Shown: one piece after another, positions 26,421 through 34,946 of the stretch
How the letters are laid out: every line of letters begins with the position of its first letter
Position numbering within the stretch: position 1 is the stretch's first letter
Assembly (NCBI RefSeq): GCF_000374125.1
Contig: NZ_KB893625.1
Location: forward strand, 592,945-656,944
Length of the DNA: 64,000 bases
Source of the DNA: Niabella aurantiaca DSM 17617
GTDB lineage: Bacteria; Bacteroidota; Bacteroidia; Chitinophagales; Chitinophagaceae
Reading direction: 5' to 3'
Notes under the pieces: model-generated
What the model was told of the DNA's origin: nothing
Seen by the model: the letters and a program-made list of their open reading frames with translations, nothing else
The model's database searches: none
Translations under genes and position numbers: made by a program

Positions 26421-28349
26421 ATGGCCATTACAAAATTCTTTCTGATTACAGCAGCCTTTTTAGCACCCGTTTTTTTGTCCGCGCAGCCGCACCAAAAAGA
26501 GAAGGAGCCGGCGAGTGCCGTTTCCTTGTTCCGGGATCATGGCGTTGCTTCCGCCTACAGTACCACCCGGGGAACCGTGGCCACCGTTGACGGAAACGGC
26601 CGGAACATTGTGCTATCCTGGCTTTTTGATGTAAGAGGCGGGTATGCGTTGTTGATGCTGGATGCAGCAACCGGCAAGAGCGAAGTTTTTCCCATGCCCT
26701 TCTCCCCGGGCGGCGATTGCCCCTACGCTTCGATCCTGTCTTCCCGGGGAAGATTCTATACACTTTTTAACGGGAATTTTGCTGAGTTCGATCCCGGGAA
26801 ACGGGCCTTTACCTTCCACCATAAAACGACCCGGCAGATGGCCATGGGAATGACTGAAGATGACAAGGGGAGAATATGGGCGGTTACCTATCCCAACAGT
26901 GGCGTGGTATCTTTTGATCCCGCAACAGGAGTATTTACGGATTATGGGTACCTGAATAAGGAGAACTGGCAGCAGTACCAGCGCTACATGGCTGCCGATG
27001 ACCAGGGCTGGATCTATTTTGCACTGGGCAATACCAATAGTCAGCTGATCGCTTTTAACCCCGGTACCCGGCAAGTCAATAAGCTCTTAAAACCCGATGA
27101 GAGAAAAAGAGGCTCCGCATACCTGTACCGGAACAAGGATGGAAAAGTATATGGGCAGGCCCTTGCTGATAAGAACGGTACCTGGTACCAGCTGTATAAC
27201 GGCGTTATAAAAACGATCGGCACAGGGCATCAGTCAAACCCCAAGCCCATCATTACCGGCTCGCAGGCTTTACGGCATCTGTCATTTCCTGATGGCAGCA
27301 AGATCATCGGGTTGGATCTGATCGATAAGATACTGACGACAGAAGACGCTCATAATGGGAAGAAAAATGCCGTACATTTCGACTATCCATCGGAGGGATC
27401 CTGGGTAATGGGGGTGGGGGCCTCCCCAGACCACCGTTCGATCATCGGGGGCGGGTCTTTCCCCATGCGGCAGTTTAACTATGCCGTTGCTGATGATCAA
27501 TGGAGCACAAGGGCGGCATTGGGACAATACAATGCGCTGACAACAAGCGGTCAGTATGTTTTTTTTGGATCCTATCCCAGCGGGAATCTTGTTATGTGGG
27601 ATACTAAAAAAGAGTTCAAGGCAAATGGCGCGAAGGCAAAAGACAGCAATCCACGCGTATTGTATGAATGCACCCCTGTGATACATCGTCCGCACCGGGT
27701 ATTGGTGCATACCGACGGTAAAACGGTTATTTTAGGCGGAACACCGGAGTATGGCTATACGGGCGGGGGATTATTGTTTTATGATATTTCTACCAATAAG
27801 CAGGTGCTGCTGACCGACGAGGATATCGAGAAGGACCAGTCAACCATGAGCCTCACCAATATTGCCAAAGGAAAAGTGCTGGGCGGAACCACCGTGGCTC
27901 CGGGAACCGGCGGGGAGCGGAAAGCGAACCTGGCACTCCTGTATATCATTGACCCTGTTTCAAAAAAAGTAGAATGGAAAGAGCCCGTAATCCCCGGTGT
28001 TCAATCATATACAGACCTGACAACCCGGAAAGACGGAAAGGTTTACGGGATTGCTGACCGGAAAATATTCTTCCTGTTTGACCCTGTGACAAAAAAGATC
28101 GTTTACCAAAAAGACCTCTTTAAAGAGTATGGCTACGCCGTTGGGGAACAATCGCCCCGCGTTTTTATAAACGGAAAGCAGGATGACCTTTATATCCTTT
28201 TTGAACATGCGATCGCGAAAGTAGATCATAAATCCGCAGGCATCCGGTTACTGGCAAAAACACCTCAGGCGATAAGAGCCGGCGGATGCTTCCTAAATGA
28301 CCGGCTTTATTTTGTTTGTGGTTCTCATTTGTTTAGTTACGGATTGTAG
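26421..28349 (+). CDS. Secreted beta-propeller protein of unknown function
   Basis: The 642-aa protein has a signal peptide ending in FLSAQ. The mature part consists of repeated blade-like units with D-x-x-G-x-I/V-Y motifs: DDKGRIWAVTYPNSGVVSFDPATG, DDQGWIYFALGNTNSQLIAFNPGT, NKDGKVYGQALADKNGTWY and RKDGKVYGIADRKIFFLFDPVT. The pattern resembles lactonase/SMP-30 or NHL-type propellers. It lies between the SusC-2 operon and a DegT-type gene on the same strand. A cleavage or binding role in the periplasm is possible, but no catalytic site can be recognised. A second propeller protein, without signal peptide, is at 30729. Confidence 0.75.
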   Translation: MAITKFFLITAAFLAPVFLSAQPHQKEKEPASAVSLFRDHGVASAYSTTRGTVATVDGNGRNIVLSWLFDVRGGYALLMLDAATGKSEVFPMPFSPGGDCPYASILSSRGRFYTLFNGNFAEFDPGKRAFTFHHKTTRQMAMGMTEDDKGRIWAVTYPNSGVVSFDPATGVFTDYGYLNKENWQQYQRYMAADDQGWIYFALGNTNSQLIAFNPGTRQVNKLLKPDERKRGSAYLYRNKDGKVYGQALADKNGTWYQLYNGVIKTIGTGHQSNPKPIITGSQALRHLSFPDGSKIIGLDLIDKILTTEDAHNGKKNAVHFDYPSEGSWVMGVGASPDHRSIIGGGSFPMRQFNYAVADDQWSTRAALGQYNALTTSGQYVFFGSYPSGNLVMWDTKKEFKANGAKAKDSNPRVLYECTPVIHRPHRVLVHTDGKTVILGGTPEYGYTGGGLLFYDISTNKQVLLTDEDIEKDQSTMSLTNIAKGKVLGGTTVAPGTGGERKANLALLYIIDPVSKKVEWKEPVIPGVQSYTDLTTRKDGKVYGIADRKIFFLFDPVTKKIVYQKDLFKEYGYAVGEQSPRVFINGKQDDLYILFEHAIAKVDHKSAGIRLLAKTPQAIRAGGCFLNDRLYFVCGSHLFSYGL

Positions 28350-28442
28350 CCGTGCCGCAGCTGGCGACGCCGGCAAAATAAAAAAGAAGATGATCCGGCA
28401 GTCTGGAACAAGGAAAAGGGTGTTAGAGCCACGCGGGGTTCA

Positions 28443-28450
28443 TATATTTG
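28443..28450 (+). promoter_or_regulatory. Candidate -7 box (TATATTTG) for the second DegT gene
   Basis: TATATTTG matches the Bacteroidota TAnnTTTG consensus exactly and lies 84 bp before ATG 28534. No clear TTG is seen at the expected upstream distance, so the promoter call is moderate. Confidence 0.4.
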
Positions 28451-28533
28451 TATTCTGAATAATGATGTTGAACGGGGATCCGTTGCAGCCGCTTGTCTTT
28501 AATCTTTTCTATCGAATCTAAAAAATAACTATC

Positions 28534-29883
28534 ATGAGCAGTGCTTTCAACCGCAGGAAATTTATCAGCAATGTAGCAATCGTTGGCACAGGGTTGGCTA
28601 TAGGCGCGCCCCATATCGTATCCGCCGGTACCGCAAAGACCCGGCCCGCCATCCTGGGCGGCCCCAAGGCGCACTCGGGCGCATTCCCGTCATGGCCGGT
28701 GGAGAATACCATCGAAGAAAAAGGATTGACCGAGGTCCTACAGAGTAAGAAATGGGGCCGGCTGGATGGCAGCAGGATGGCCAGGTTTGAAGCGGAATAC
28801 AGTAAGCTGTTTGGAGTGAAGCACAGCCTGGGCGTTTCCAGCGGAACCAGCGCCCTTACCACTATCTTAGGGGCATTGGACATCGGCCCGGGCGATGAAG
28901 TGGTCCTGCCTGTGTACACCTTTGTGGCTACCTATAATGTAGTGGTGCTCAATTATGCCTTACCGGTACTTGTAGATACCGATATTGAAACCTTTCAGAT
29001 AGATGCCGCTAAAGCAAAGGCTGCGATTACCGCGCAAACCAAAGTGATCATGCCGGTGCATATTGGCGGGTCGCCGGTAGATCTTGACGCGTTTGTGGCA
29101 ATGGGCAAAGAGCACAATATACCGGTGGTTGAAGATGCCTGCCAGGCCCACCTGGCGGAGTGGAAGGGCATAAAAGTCGGGAATTATGGACTGGCCGGCG
29201 CTTTTAGCTTCCAGTCGTCCAAGAACCTGAATTGCGCAGAAGGCGGAGCCGTTACTACCAACGATGATGATTTTATCACCCGCTGTTATACCTTTCATAA
29301 CCAGGGGCAGGGAGGAAGGTCTACCTCTTTTTCTACAGGCGTTGGTACCCGCGGCACCAACCTCCGGCTGACCGAGTTCCAGGGAAGCCTGCTATTATCC
29401 CAGATGACACGGGTAGCGGAGCAAAGTAACCGCCGCTGGGAGAACGCACAATATCTTTCACGGTTACTGAAAGAAATACCGGGCATTACCCCTGCAAAAT
29501 TATATCCCGGCACCACAAGGAGTGCCTATCATTTATATATGTTCCGGTATGATAAGCATCACTTTGCCGGCTTAAGTCGTGAGAAATTCCTGCATGCCCT
29601 GGGCGCAGAAGGGGTGCCTAATTCGGCAGGGTATGGTCAAATGAACAAAAGCGATTATGTAACAGCTCTGGCAACCAATAAGCACTACCTGAAGATATAT
29701 GGTGAAAAGGAAATGAAGAACTGGCTGGAGCGGAACCAATGTCCTCAGAACGACATGCTCACTTCCGGGCAGTCGGTATGGCTGTTTCAGAATATGTTGC
29801 TGGGAACAAAAAGTGAGATGGAACAGATCGCCGAAGCGATCCGTAAAATACAGCAATATGCAGTAGAGATCGCAAAGAAATAG
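28534..29883 (+). CDS. DegT/DnrJ/EryC1/StrS-type PLP aminotransferase with Tat-type leader (copy 2)
   Basis: The 449-aa paralogue of the enzyme at 7593 has PVYTFVATYN, EDACQAHLAEW (Asp201) and SFQSSKNL (Schiff-base Lys230) at the same residue numbers. The N-terminus MSSAFNRRKFISNVAIVGTGLAIG is a twin-arginine leader, and a possible cleavage site is near PHIVSAG. The two proteins are clearly homologous but diverged, so they may act on different substrates or positions. Transaminases of this family add or remove an amino group on keto sugars using glutamate-type donors; how a donor would be supplied in the periplasm is unclear. It stands between a secreted propeller and an oppositely oriented SGNH esterase. 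Confidence 0.88.
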   Translation: MSSAFNRRKFISNVAIVGTGLAIGAPHIVSAGTAKTRPAILGGPKAHSGAFPSWPVENTIEEKGLTEVLQSKKWGRLDGSRMARFEAEYSKLFGVKHSLGVSSGTSALTTILGALDIGPGDEVVLPVYTFVATYNVVVLNYALPVLVDTDIETFQIDAAKAKAAITAQTKVIMPVHIGGSPVDLDAFVAMGKEHNIPVVEDACQAHLAEWKGIKVGNYGLAGAFSFQSSKNLNCAEGGAVTTNDDDFITRCYTFHNQGQGGRSTSFSTGVGTRGTNLRLTEFQGSLLLSQMTRVAEQSNRRWENAQYLSRLLKEIPGITPAKLYPGTTRSAYHLYMFRYDKHHFAGLSREKFLHALGAEGVPNSAGYGQMNKSDYVTALATNKHYLKIYGEKEMKNWLERNQCPQNDMLTSGQSVWLFQNMLLGTKSEMEQIAEAIRKIQQYAVEIAKK

Positions 29884-29886
29884 CGG

Positions 29887-30588
29887 TTAATCCTGCTGCC
29901 CGCTGATGATCCGCGATAAAGCGGCTGCTATGAGCCGGTGGCCTTCATCATTGGGATGGATGCCGTCAGTGAACAGCAGATCAAGCGGTTGCCCCAGGGC
30001 ATTGGTATAATCGTAAAACAGTTGCCAGGAATCTACCAGGTGCAGGTGTTTCCTTCTGGCAATTTTCCGGATCGCATCGGCGTAGGATTTTACACGGTCG
30101 TACCGGTACCGCTCAAACCTGCTGCCCAGCGGATTGGGGGTCAGCAGTACGATCTGTCCGCCCTGCTTCCGGATCCGGCGTATGAAATAGTTGATATTTT
30201 TCTTGAATTGTTTTAGCGGAATGCGGGAGGGGGTGCCGGGGCCTTTATCCTGGTAAGCATCGTTAAGCCCGAAGTTGATCGTTACCCAGTCCGGATGATG
30301 CTGTAAGACGGCCGTATCGAAACGGTCTCTTGCATGGATCACTTTCGCGAAACTGTTATCTTTGATGGACCCGCTGTGGCTGCTGGGTACTCCCGAGTTA
30401 ATGACGGTATTGGCAATGCCGAGGCTGTCCAGTTTTTCATGCAGCCGCCGGGCATACACTTTTTGTACACCGGTTCTCGGAGCGGTGGTTGAATTTCCGA
30501 AAGCGACAATAGTTACAGGCCGTTGGTCTTGGGCGTAGCCCGGGGCTGCTGTAAATGCCAGCAGGAAGAGCAGGAACAATTTTTTCAT
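29887..30588 (-). CDS. Secreted SGNH/GDSL-family esterase
   Basis: The 233-aa protein starts at complement 30588 (MKKLFLLFLLAFTAAPGYAQ), a signal peptide that ends near residue 20. A longer reading frame to 30852 exists, but its first 88 residues look non-coding. SGNH blocks are visible: GNST (31-34, nucleophile Ser33), FGLNDAYQ (block III Asn) and DGIHPNDEGH with Asp208/His211. Such enzymes remove acetyl or other acyl groups from sugars, which fits a glycan-use cluster. The stop is 3 bp from the DegT stop (convergent). It faces the propeller gene at 30729 across a 140-bp region containing a 20-bp palindrome. Confidence 0.88.
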   Translation of the reverse strand: MKKLFLLFLLAFTAAPGYAQDQRPVTIVAFGNSTTAPRTGVQKVYARRLHEKLDSLGIANTVINSGVPSSHSGSIKDNSFAKVIHARDRFDTAVLQHHPDWVTINFGLNDAYQDKGPGTPSRIPLKQFKKNINYFIRRIRKQGGQIVLLTPNPLGSRFERYRYDRVKSYADAIRKIARRKHLHLVDSWQLFYDYTNALGQPLDLLFTDGIHPNDEGHRLIAAALSRIISGQQD

Positions 30589-30597
30589 AATGACAAT

Positions 30598-30617
30598 TTT
30601 CGTGTACGTAAACGAAA
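30598..30617. promoter_or_regulatory. 20-bp palindromic operator candidate between divergent genes
   Basis: TTTCGTGTACGTAAACGAAA is an inverted repeat over its full length, with only one mismatched pair. It has TTTCGT/ACGAAA ends and a TACGTA centre. It lies 10 bp upstream of the SGNH esterase start and 111 bp upstream of the propeller gene. It differs from the CGCA arrays, so another regulator, not visible in the window, would be needed. Confidence 0.5.
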
Positions 30618-30728
30618 GTATTCTAAAAAATGCAATTTTATGGTAGCCGGGGCACCGAAATTTTTTAACCTGGAAAAAAGAGTGCGGATAAACGGAAAAC
30701 CCGGCACCGCGTTTAAGATCCCTAAATA

Positions 30729-32081
30729 ATGAAAAACCTACAGCGAATGAAGCCGGTAAGAACGATGAAATATGAGGCTGCGGAAAAAGAGTCCCGGTCT
30801 GCAGCAAACAATATGATAGCTGAAGTATTTGACTCAGGTTTTGCTGAAGCACATGATACCTATAACGCAGTTACGGTTGCCAGCGACGGCAAGGTCTATT
30901 ACGTGCTTTCATCTGAAAAGCATAACGTGGCCGGGCGTTTTTTTGTCTTTGACCCCGTTACGGAAGCCATCCGGCCGATTGGAGATCTTACGGATCTGTG
31001 CGGCGAAAGCGGGGCACGGGTCATTGCACAGGGAAAAAGCCATGTTGCATTTTATGAATATGCAGGAAAATTATTCTTTGCAACGCATACGGGCTATTAC
31101 GAGCTGATCGACGGAATGGACCGCCTGGTGCGCAATCCGCCTGCCGGATATGGATTGTATCGGGGCGGGCATATCCTGTCTTATGATCCGGTGAGCGGCC
31201 GTGCAGATACGCTGGTCCTGATCCCGGATGGGGAAGGAGCCGTATCCATGGAAATGGATACCGCCCGGGGTCATATTTTTTGCGTCAGCTGGCCTACAGG
31301 CAGTTTTATTTTTTATGATGTGAAGAGTGGGGTGCTGAAAAATAAAGGAAGACTCTGTGGCGCAGGGGAAAATGGTATACCCGGACAGGATTTTCGCTCG
31401 TTGTGCCGATCATTGGTGGTGGATCCGCGGAACGGCAATGTGTACGCGTCAACCGCAGAAGGGGCTGTTGTATGTTATGATCCTTCGGCCGACCAGTTGT
31501 CGTACCTGGAGGAGATTGACTTGAGGAAGGATTATTTTGGAACCTATGATTTTACCCAACCCGGCAGTATGGCCTATAACTGGAGGAAGGTTTTCTGGCA
31601 TCCGGGATCACAGGCAGTGTATGGGGTCCACGGCAATTCAGGATACCTGTTCGTTCTTGACCCGGAAGCAAAGGAGCTGCGGCTGGGACCACGACTGACA
31701 TCCGGGCCATCGCAGCGCAGTGGTATGTATGATCAGTTTAGTTATGGCTACCTGGGCTTTGCCCTGGGACCCGATCAGGAAACCATTTACTATCTTACGG
31801 GTGGGCCGGTTTATGAGAACGGAACATTGCTGAAGGGGGTGCGTTCCATCGCCAAAGGCGCGGCGCGGGGACCCGAGAACCTGCATCTGGTTACCTACCA
31901 TATTCCTTCGGAATATTACCAGGATCATGGGCCAGTATTTTATGCGGATGGAGGAAGACCTGCCTACGTCAACGCGATAGCGGTCAGTGCAGACGGGTAT
32001 ATTTACACGATCGCGCGCGTGGAACGAGAAGGCAAGATTGTTTCGGACCTGATCCGGTTCAAAAGACCAGGGAACACATAA
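30729..32081 (+). CDS. Beta-propeller-like protein without signal peptide
   Basis: This is a 450-aa protein. Repeated units include DGKVYYVLSSEKHNVAGRFF, YAGKLFFATHTGYYELIDG, RGHIFCVSWPTGSFIFYDV, NGNVYASTAEGAVVCYDP and DQETIYYLTGG, which indicate a 6- or 7-bladed propeller. No signal peptide or lipobox is visible at MKNLQRMKPVRTMKYE, so it is probably cytoplasmic. Other possible starts are the ATGs at codons 7 and 13. The hydrolase at 32097 follows after 15 bp, so the two are likely co-transcribed. I do not recognise a specific family. A sugar-lactone or lyase role is possible given the fold but not shown by residues. Confidence 0.7.
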   Translation: MKNLQRMKPVRTMKYEAAEKESRSAANNMIAEVFDSGFAEAHDTYNAVTVASDGKVYYVLSSEKHNVAGRFFVFDPVTEAIRPIGDLTDLCGESGARVIAQGKSHVAFYEYAGKLFFATHTGYYELIDGMDRLVRNPPAGYGLYRGGHILSYDPVSGRADTLVLIPDGEGAVSMEMDTARGHIFCVSWPTGSFIFYDVKSGVLKNKGRLCGAGENGIPGQDFRSLCRSLVVDPRNGNVYASTAEGAVVCYDPSADQLSYLEEIDLRKDYFGTYDFTQPGSMAYNWRKVFWHPGSQAVYGVHGNSGYLFVLDPEAKELRLGPRLTSGPSQRSGMYDQFSYGYLGFALGPDQETIYYLTGGPVYENGTLLKGVRSIAKGAARGPENLHLVTYHIPSEYYQDHGPVFYADGGRPAYVNAIAVSADGYIYTIARVEREGKIVSDLIRFKRPGNT

Positions 32082-32096
32082 ACAAATTAAAAGATC

Positions 32097-33215
32097 ATGA
32101 TCAGAAAGGTATTGCTAATGGTAGCTGGTTTTTCTATCAGGGCGCGGCTTATTGCCGGGATACTGATACTGTTGCTGGCGGGTGCCTGCATCGCCGGTAA
32201 AAAGAGTAGCGGACATGAGGACCTGCTGATGTATCGCGGAAAAAAAATAACAACGGTTGACCAGTGGGATAAGAAGAGAAAGACGGTGCTGGCGCATATG
32301 CAGGAGGCAATGGGGCCATTGCCCCGGTTAAAAGGGCACCCGCCGTTCAATGCCCGTTTTTTAGACAGTGTTGTCAGCGGGTCCTATACAAGATATACGA
32401 TAGCCTTCACGGTTGAGGCCGGGGAGGAGCTGCCTGCTTTATTGTATGTGCCCGCCGGGCATACGAACGGGAAAAGGATCCCGGCGGTGATCGCTTTGCA
32501 TGGCACAGACCGGCTGGGAAAATTGTCGGTAGCAGGACAGAGCGCATTGGCCAACAGGGATTATGCAAAAAAGCTGGCGGCGCGGGGCTACGTGGTGCTG
32601 GCCCCGGACTATCCGGATTTTGGGGGTCTGGAACATTATGATTTTGATGGCGACCGGTATCAGTCGGGCACCATGAAGGGGATCTTCGACCATATCCGGT
32701 GCGTGGATTATTTGCAGTCGCTGTCCTTTGTAGATCCGGACAGGATTGCGGTGATCGGACATTCGCTGGGTGGTCACAATGCCATTTTCCTGGGTGCGTT
32801 TGACCAGCGGGTAAAAGTGGTGATCGCCAGCTGCGGGTGGACGTTGTTCCCTTATTATGATCTGGGGCCTGAAATGGAAAAACGATACGGTGGAAAATTA
32901 GGCCCCTGGGCACAAAAGCGATATATGCCCCTGCTAAAGGAGAAGTATGGGTTAAGGCCGGAGCGCATCCCGTTCGATTTTGATGGGATCATTGCCACCA
33001 TTGCACCGCGGATCTTCTTCACCAATTCACCATTACAGGATGCAAATTTCAGTATTACCGGGGTAAAAGCGGGGTTGCAGGATATCCGTAAAATATATGA
33101 CCTGTATCAGGCGTCTCATGCCCTGTATGCCGTCTTCCCGGATGCAGGGCACGATTTTCCTCAAGAGGCTACCAGGGCCGCATTTCATGTGCTGGACAGC
33201 GCTTTTGGCAGGTAG
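32097..33215 (+). CDS. Alpha/beta-hydrolase (dienelactone hydrolase / acetyl-esterase type) lipoprotein
   Basis: The 372-aa protein has an N-terminal hydrophobic signal and a lipobox-like LLAGAC (about 27-32). The serine-hydrolase elbow GHSLGGH is near residue 222. An oxyanion-side HGTD segment is at about 138, and the catalytic His lies in DAGHDFPQEA near residue 351. The arrangement resembles periplasmic acetyl-xylan-esterase-like hydrolases found in PULs. Co-transcription with the propeller gene 15 bp upstream and nearness to the SGNH esterase suggest removal of ester groups from the glycan. The acyl group cannot be told. Confidence 0.85.
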   Translation: MIRKVLLMVAGFSIRARLIAGILILLLAGACIAGKKSSGHEDLLMYRGKKITTVDQWDKKRKTVLAHMQEAMGPLPRLKGHPPFNARFLDSVVSGSYTRYTIAFTVEAGEELPALLYVPAGHTNGKRIPAVIALHGTDRLGKLSVAGQSALANRDYAKKLAARGYVVLAPDYPDFGGLEHYDFDGDRYQSGTMKGIFDHIRCVDYLQSLSFVDPDRIAVIGHSLGGHNAIFLGAFDQRVKVVIASCGWTLFPYYDLGPEMEKRYGGKLGPWAQKRYMPLLKEKYGLRPERIPFDFDGIIATIAPRIFFTNSPLQDANFSITGVKAGLQDIRKIYDLYQASHALYAVFPDAGHDFPQEATRAAFHVLDSAFGR

Positions 33216-33350
33216 GATCTGCGATCTTTAGTTATTGCCTCTTCTTAAAAAGCCGGGAGTTTATTTTAGGGGTATATAAAACAGGGATGCCCTATATTGC
33301 GCAGGGATACTGTGCATTGTTGCAGTCCCGGCCGTTAAATTTATTGCTAT

Positions 33351-34502
33351 ATGCATCACTTATTTCCGAATCGCTCCCATACTGCAAAGCAGCTCCTCAT
33401 GATGGCCGGCTGCGCTTTTCTTTTATGTGCCTGTGCTGCAAATAAGAAAACGGCGGCACCGCTCCGGAAAGTGGTAATGGAACTGGCTCCGGGACCAGAC
33501 AATCCGCGGAACAGCGAAGGGGCTTTTATTACGCTGAAGGACGGCCGGCTCCTGTTTGTATATTCCCGCTATACCGGCACCCGCAGCGGCGACCATGATC
33601 CGGCTTACCTGGCGGGAAGGTATTCTCGGGACGGCGGAAAAACATGGACAACGGACGATGTAACGATCGTGCCAAGGGAAGGCGATATGAATGTGATGTC
33701 GGTATCCCTGCTCCGGCTTAAGAACGGGACGATTGCGCTGTTCTATCTGAAAAAGAATTCCACTACCGATTGCATTCCGCTGGTCCGCTTTTCAAAGGAC
33801 GAAGCAAAGACCTGGACGGAACCGGTAGCCTGCATTACGGACCGCCGGGGATACTTTGTGCTGAATAACGACCGTGTCATCCAGCTCGGTAATGGAAGGC
33901 TGATGATGGCTGTGGCGCTACACGCTACTCCGGGCAAGCAGGGATGGTCGCAAAGAGCAGCGCTTTTTGCCTATTATTCAGATGACAATGGTCATAGCTG
34001 GAAGAGCGGGGCACAGGTGCCGGTTGCGGATGATGTCATTACGCAGGAACCCGGGCTGGTGGCGCTGAAAGACGGGCGGATCATGATGTTTATACGCACG
34101 AATGGCGGAGCCCAGTATGTGGCCTACTCGGCAAACGAGGGTGCTACCTGGAGCAATGCAGTACCGTATCATTTAAAATCACCTCTGTCGCCGGCCAGCA
34201 TCAAGCGCATTCCTTCAACCGGGGATCTGCTGGCGGTTTGGAATAACAATGACGGCACCAACCCGCAGCTCCGGGGAAAGCGGACCCCGTTGACCATTGC
34301 CGTTTCAAAGGATGAGGGAAGAACCTGGAAGCATGTTGCTGATCTGGAAACCGATCCGGATGGCTGGTATTGTTACAGTGCCATTCACTTTTACGGGAGA
34401 AGCGTGCTCCTGGCCTATTGTGCCGGTAGCCAGCAGGCACGTACTCACCTGTCCATAACCCGGGTGGCAAAGATCCATTTAAGATCCCTGTATAAAAAAT
34501 GA
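33351..34502 (+). CDS. BNR/Asp-box sialidase-like lipoprotein
   Basis: The 383-aa protein has a lipoprotein signal (MMAGCAFLLCAC). At least five Asp-box-type units (S-x-D-x-G-x-x-W) mark a six-bladed sialidase-type propeller: SRDGGKTWT, SKDEAKTWT, SDDNGHSWK, SANEGATWS and SKDEGRTWK. The FRIP motif that provides an arginine in true exo-sialidases is not visible near the N-terminus, where GAFITLKDGRLLFVYSRY stands. The substrate may therefore be another sugar or acid. With the DapA/NanA-type aldolase, MurQ and GH20 in the same locus, a link to amino-sugar acids is attractive but unproven. The last codons overlap a very short ORF through ATGA. Confidence 0.82.
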   Translation: MHHLFPNRSHTAKQLLMMAGCAFLLCACAANKKTAAPLRKVVMELAPGPDNPRNSEGAFITLKDGRLLFVYSRYTGTRSGDHDPAYLAGRYSRDGGKTWTTDDVTIVPREGDMNVMSVSLLRLKNGTIALFYLKKNSTTDCIPLVRFSKDEAKTWTEPVACITDRRGYFVLNNDRVIQLGNGRLMMAVALHATPGKQGWSQRAALFAYYSDDNGHSWKSGAQVPVADDVITQEPGLVALKDGRIMMFIRTNGGAQYVAYSANEGATWSNAVPYHLKSPLSPASIKRIPSTGDLLAVWNNNDGTNPQLRGKRTPLTIAVSKDEGRTWKHVADLETDPDGWYCYSAIHFYGRSVLLAYCAGSQQARTHLSITRVAKIHLRSLYKK

Positions 34503-34597
34503 GGGAAGTGTTGCTGTCAGCTTGCTTTTCGCTTACGTTAACGGCTATAGTGGCGCTACAGGCCATGACCGGCGCCGGCCCCAGCGCTACAAACTAA
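34499..34597 (+). pseudogene. Truncated 5' end of a secreted-protein gene (32 codons)
   Basis: An ORF starts in ATGA overlap with the sialidase-like gene and reads MREVLLSACFSLTLTAIVALQA, then stops after 32 codons. The sequence looks like a complete signal peptide with the mature protein missing, as expected if the rest was deleted. No continuation is recognisable in the other two frames to 34720. It could instead be a chance ORF. Confidence 0.3.
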
Positions 34598-34946
34598 AGA
34601 CAGGCCGGGAATCCGGAAGACAGAAAGGCAGGGCCTGTCAATCTATAAGACTTGCGGCCTCATCACCTTGCCGGCCGGAAAATACTTTTAGTCAGCCCGC
34701 AATAAATCGATAAAGATCATTTTGATACCGGTTCATTAGTAGATCCGGGATCATATCGGAATGTTCATCCGTCCAGGAAATCAACTATCCGTTCAGCATC
34801 CTGAGGGGATCCCAGGTATTGATTTTTCGCGCGTGCGCGGGAGGAACGTATTGAATGGCATTGCACTACCCATCGCCCTGGAGATCAGATACAGCCGCTT
34901 TTGAAGCCCGGTTGATAGGAATAAGGCTTTCAAACAGGAGACGGGG
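34598..34946. other. Intergenic region between the amino-sugar locus and the second sugar operon
   Basis: No gene, promoter or strong terminator can be recognised in this stretch. It separates plus-strand region 1 from the minus-strand DeoR gene and may be remnant coding sequence left after loss of the gene starting at 34499. Confidence 0.4.

Noticed and set aside
30589-30852. An 88-residue N-terminal extension of the SGNH esterase
   Set aside because: The signal peptide begins at the ATG at complement 30588; the extension overlaps the start of the divergent propeller gene and the palindromic operator.
33351-34502. True exo-sialidase assignment
   Set aside because: Asp boxes are clear, but the FRIP arginine motif is not visible, so only sialidase-like is claimed.
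34528-34545. A second copy of the 30598 palindrome (TTTTCGCTTACGTTAACGG)
   Set aside because: Only part of the pattern is kept, the right arm ACGAAA is missing, and it lies inside the small truncated ORF.
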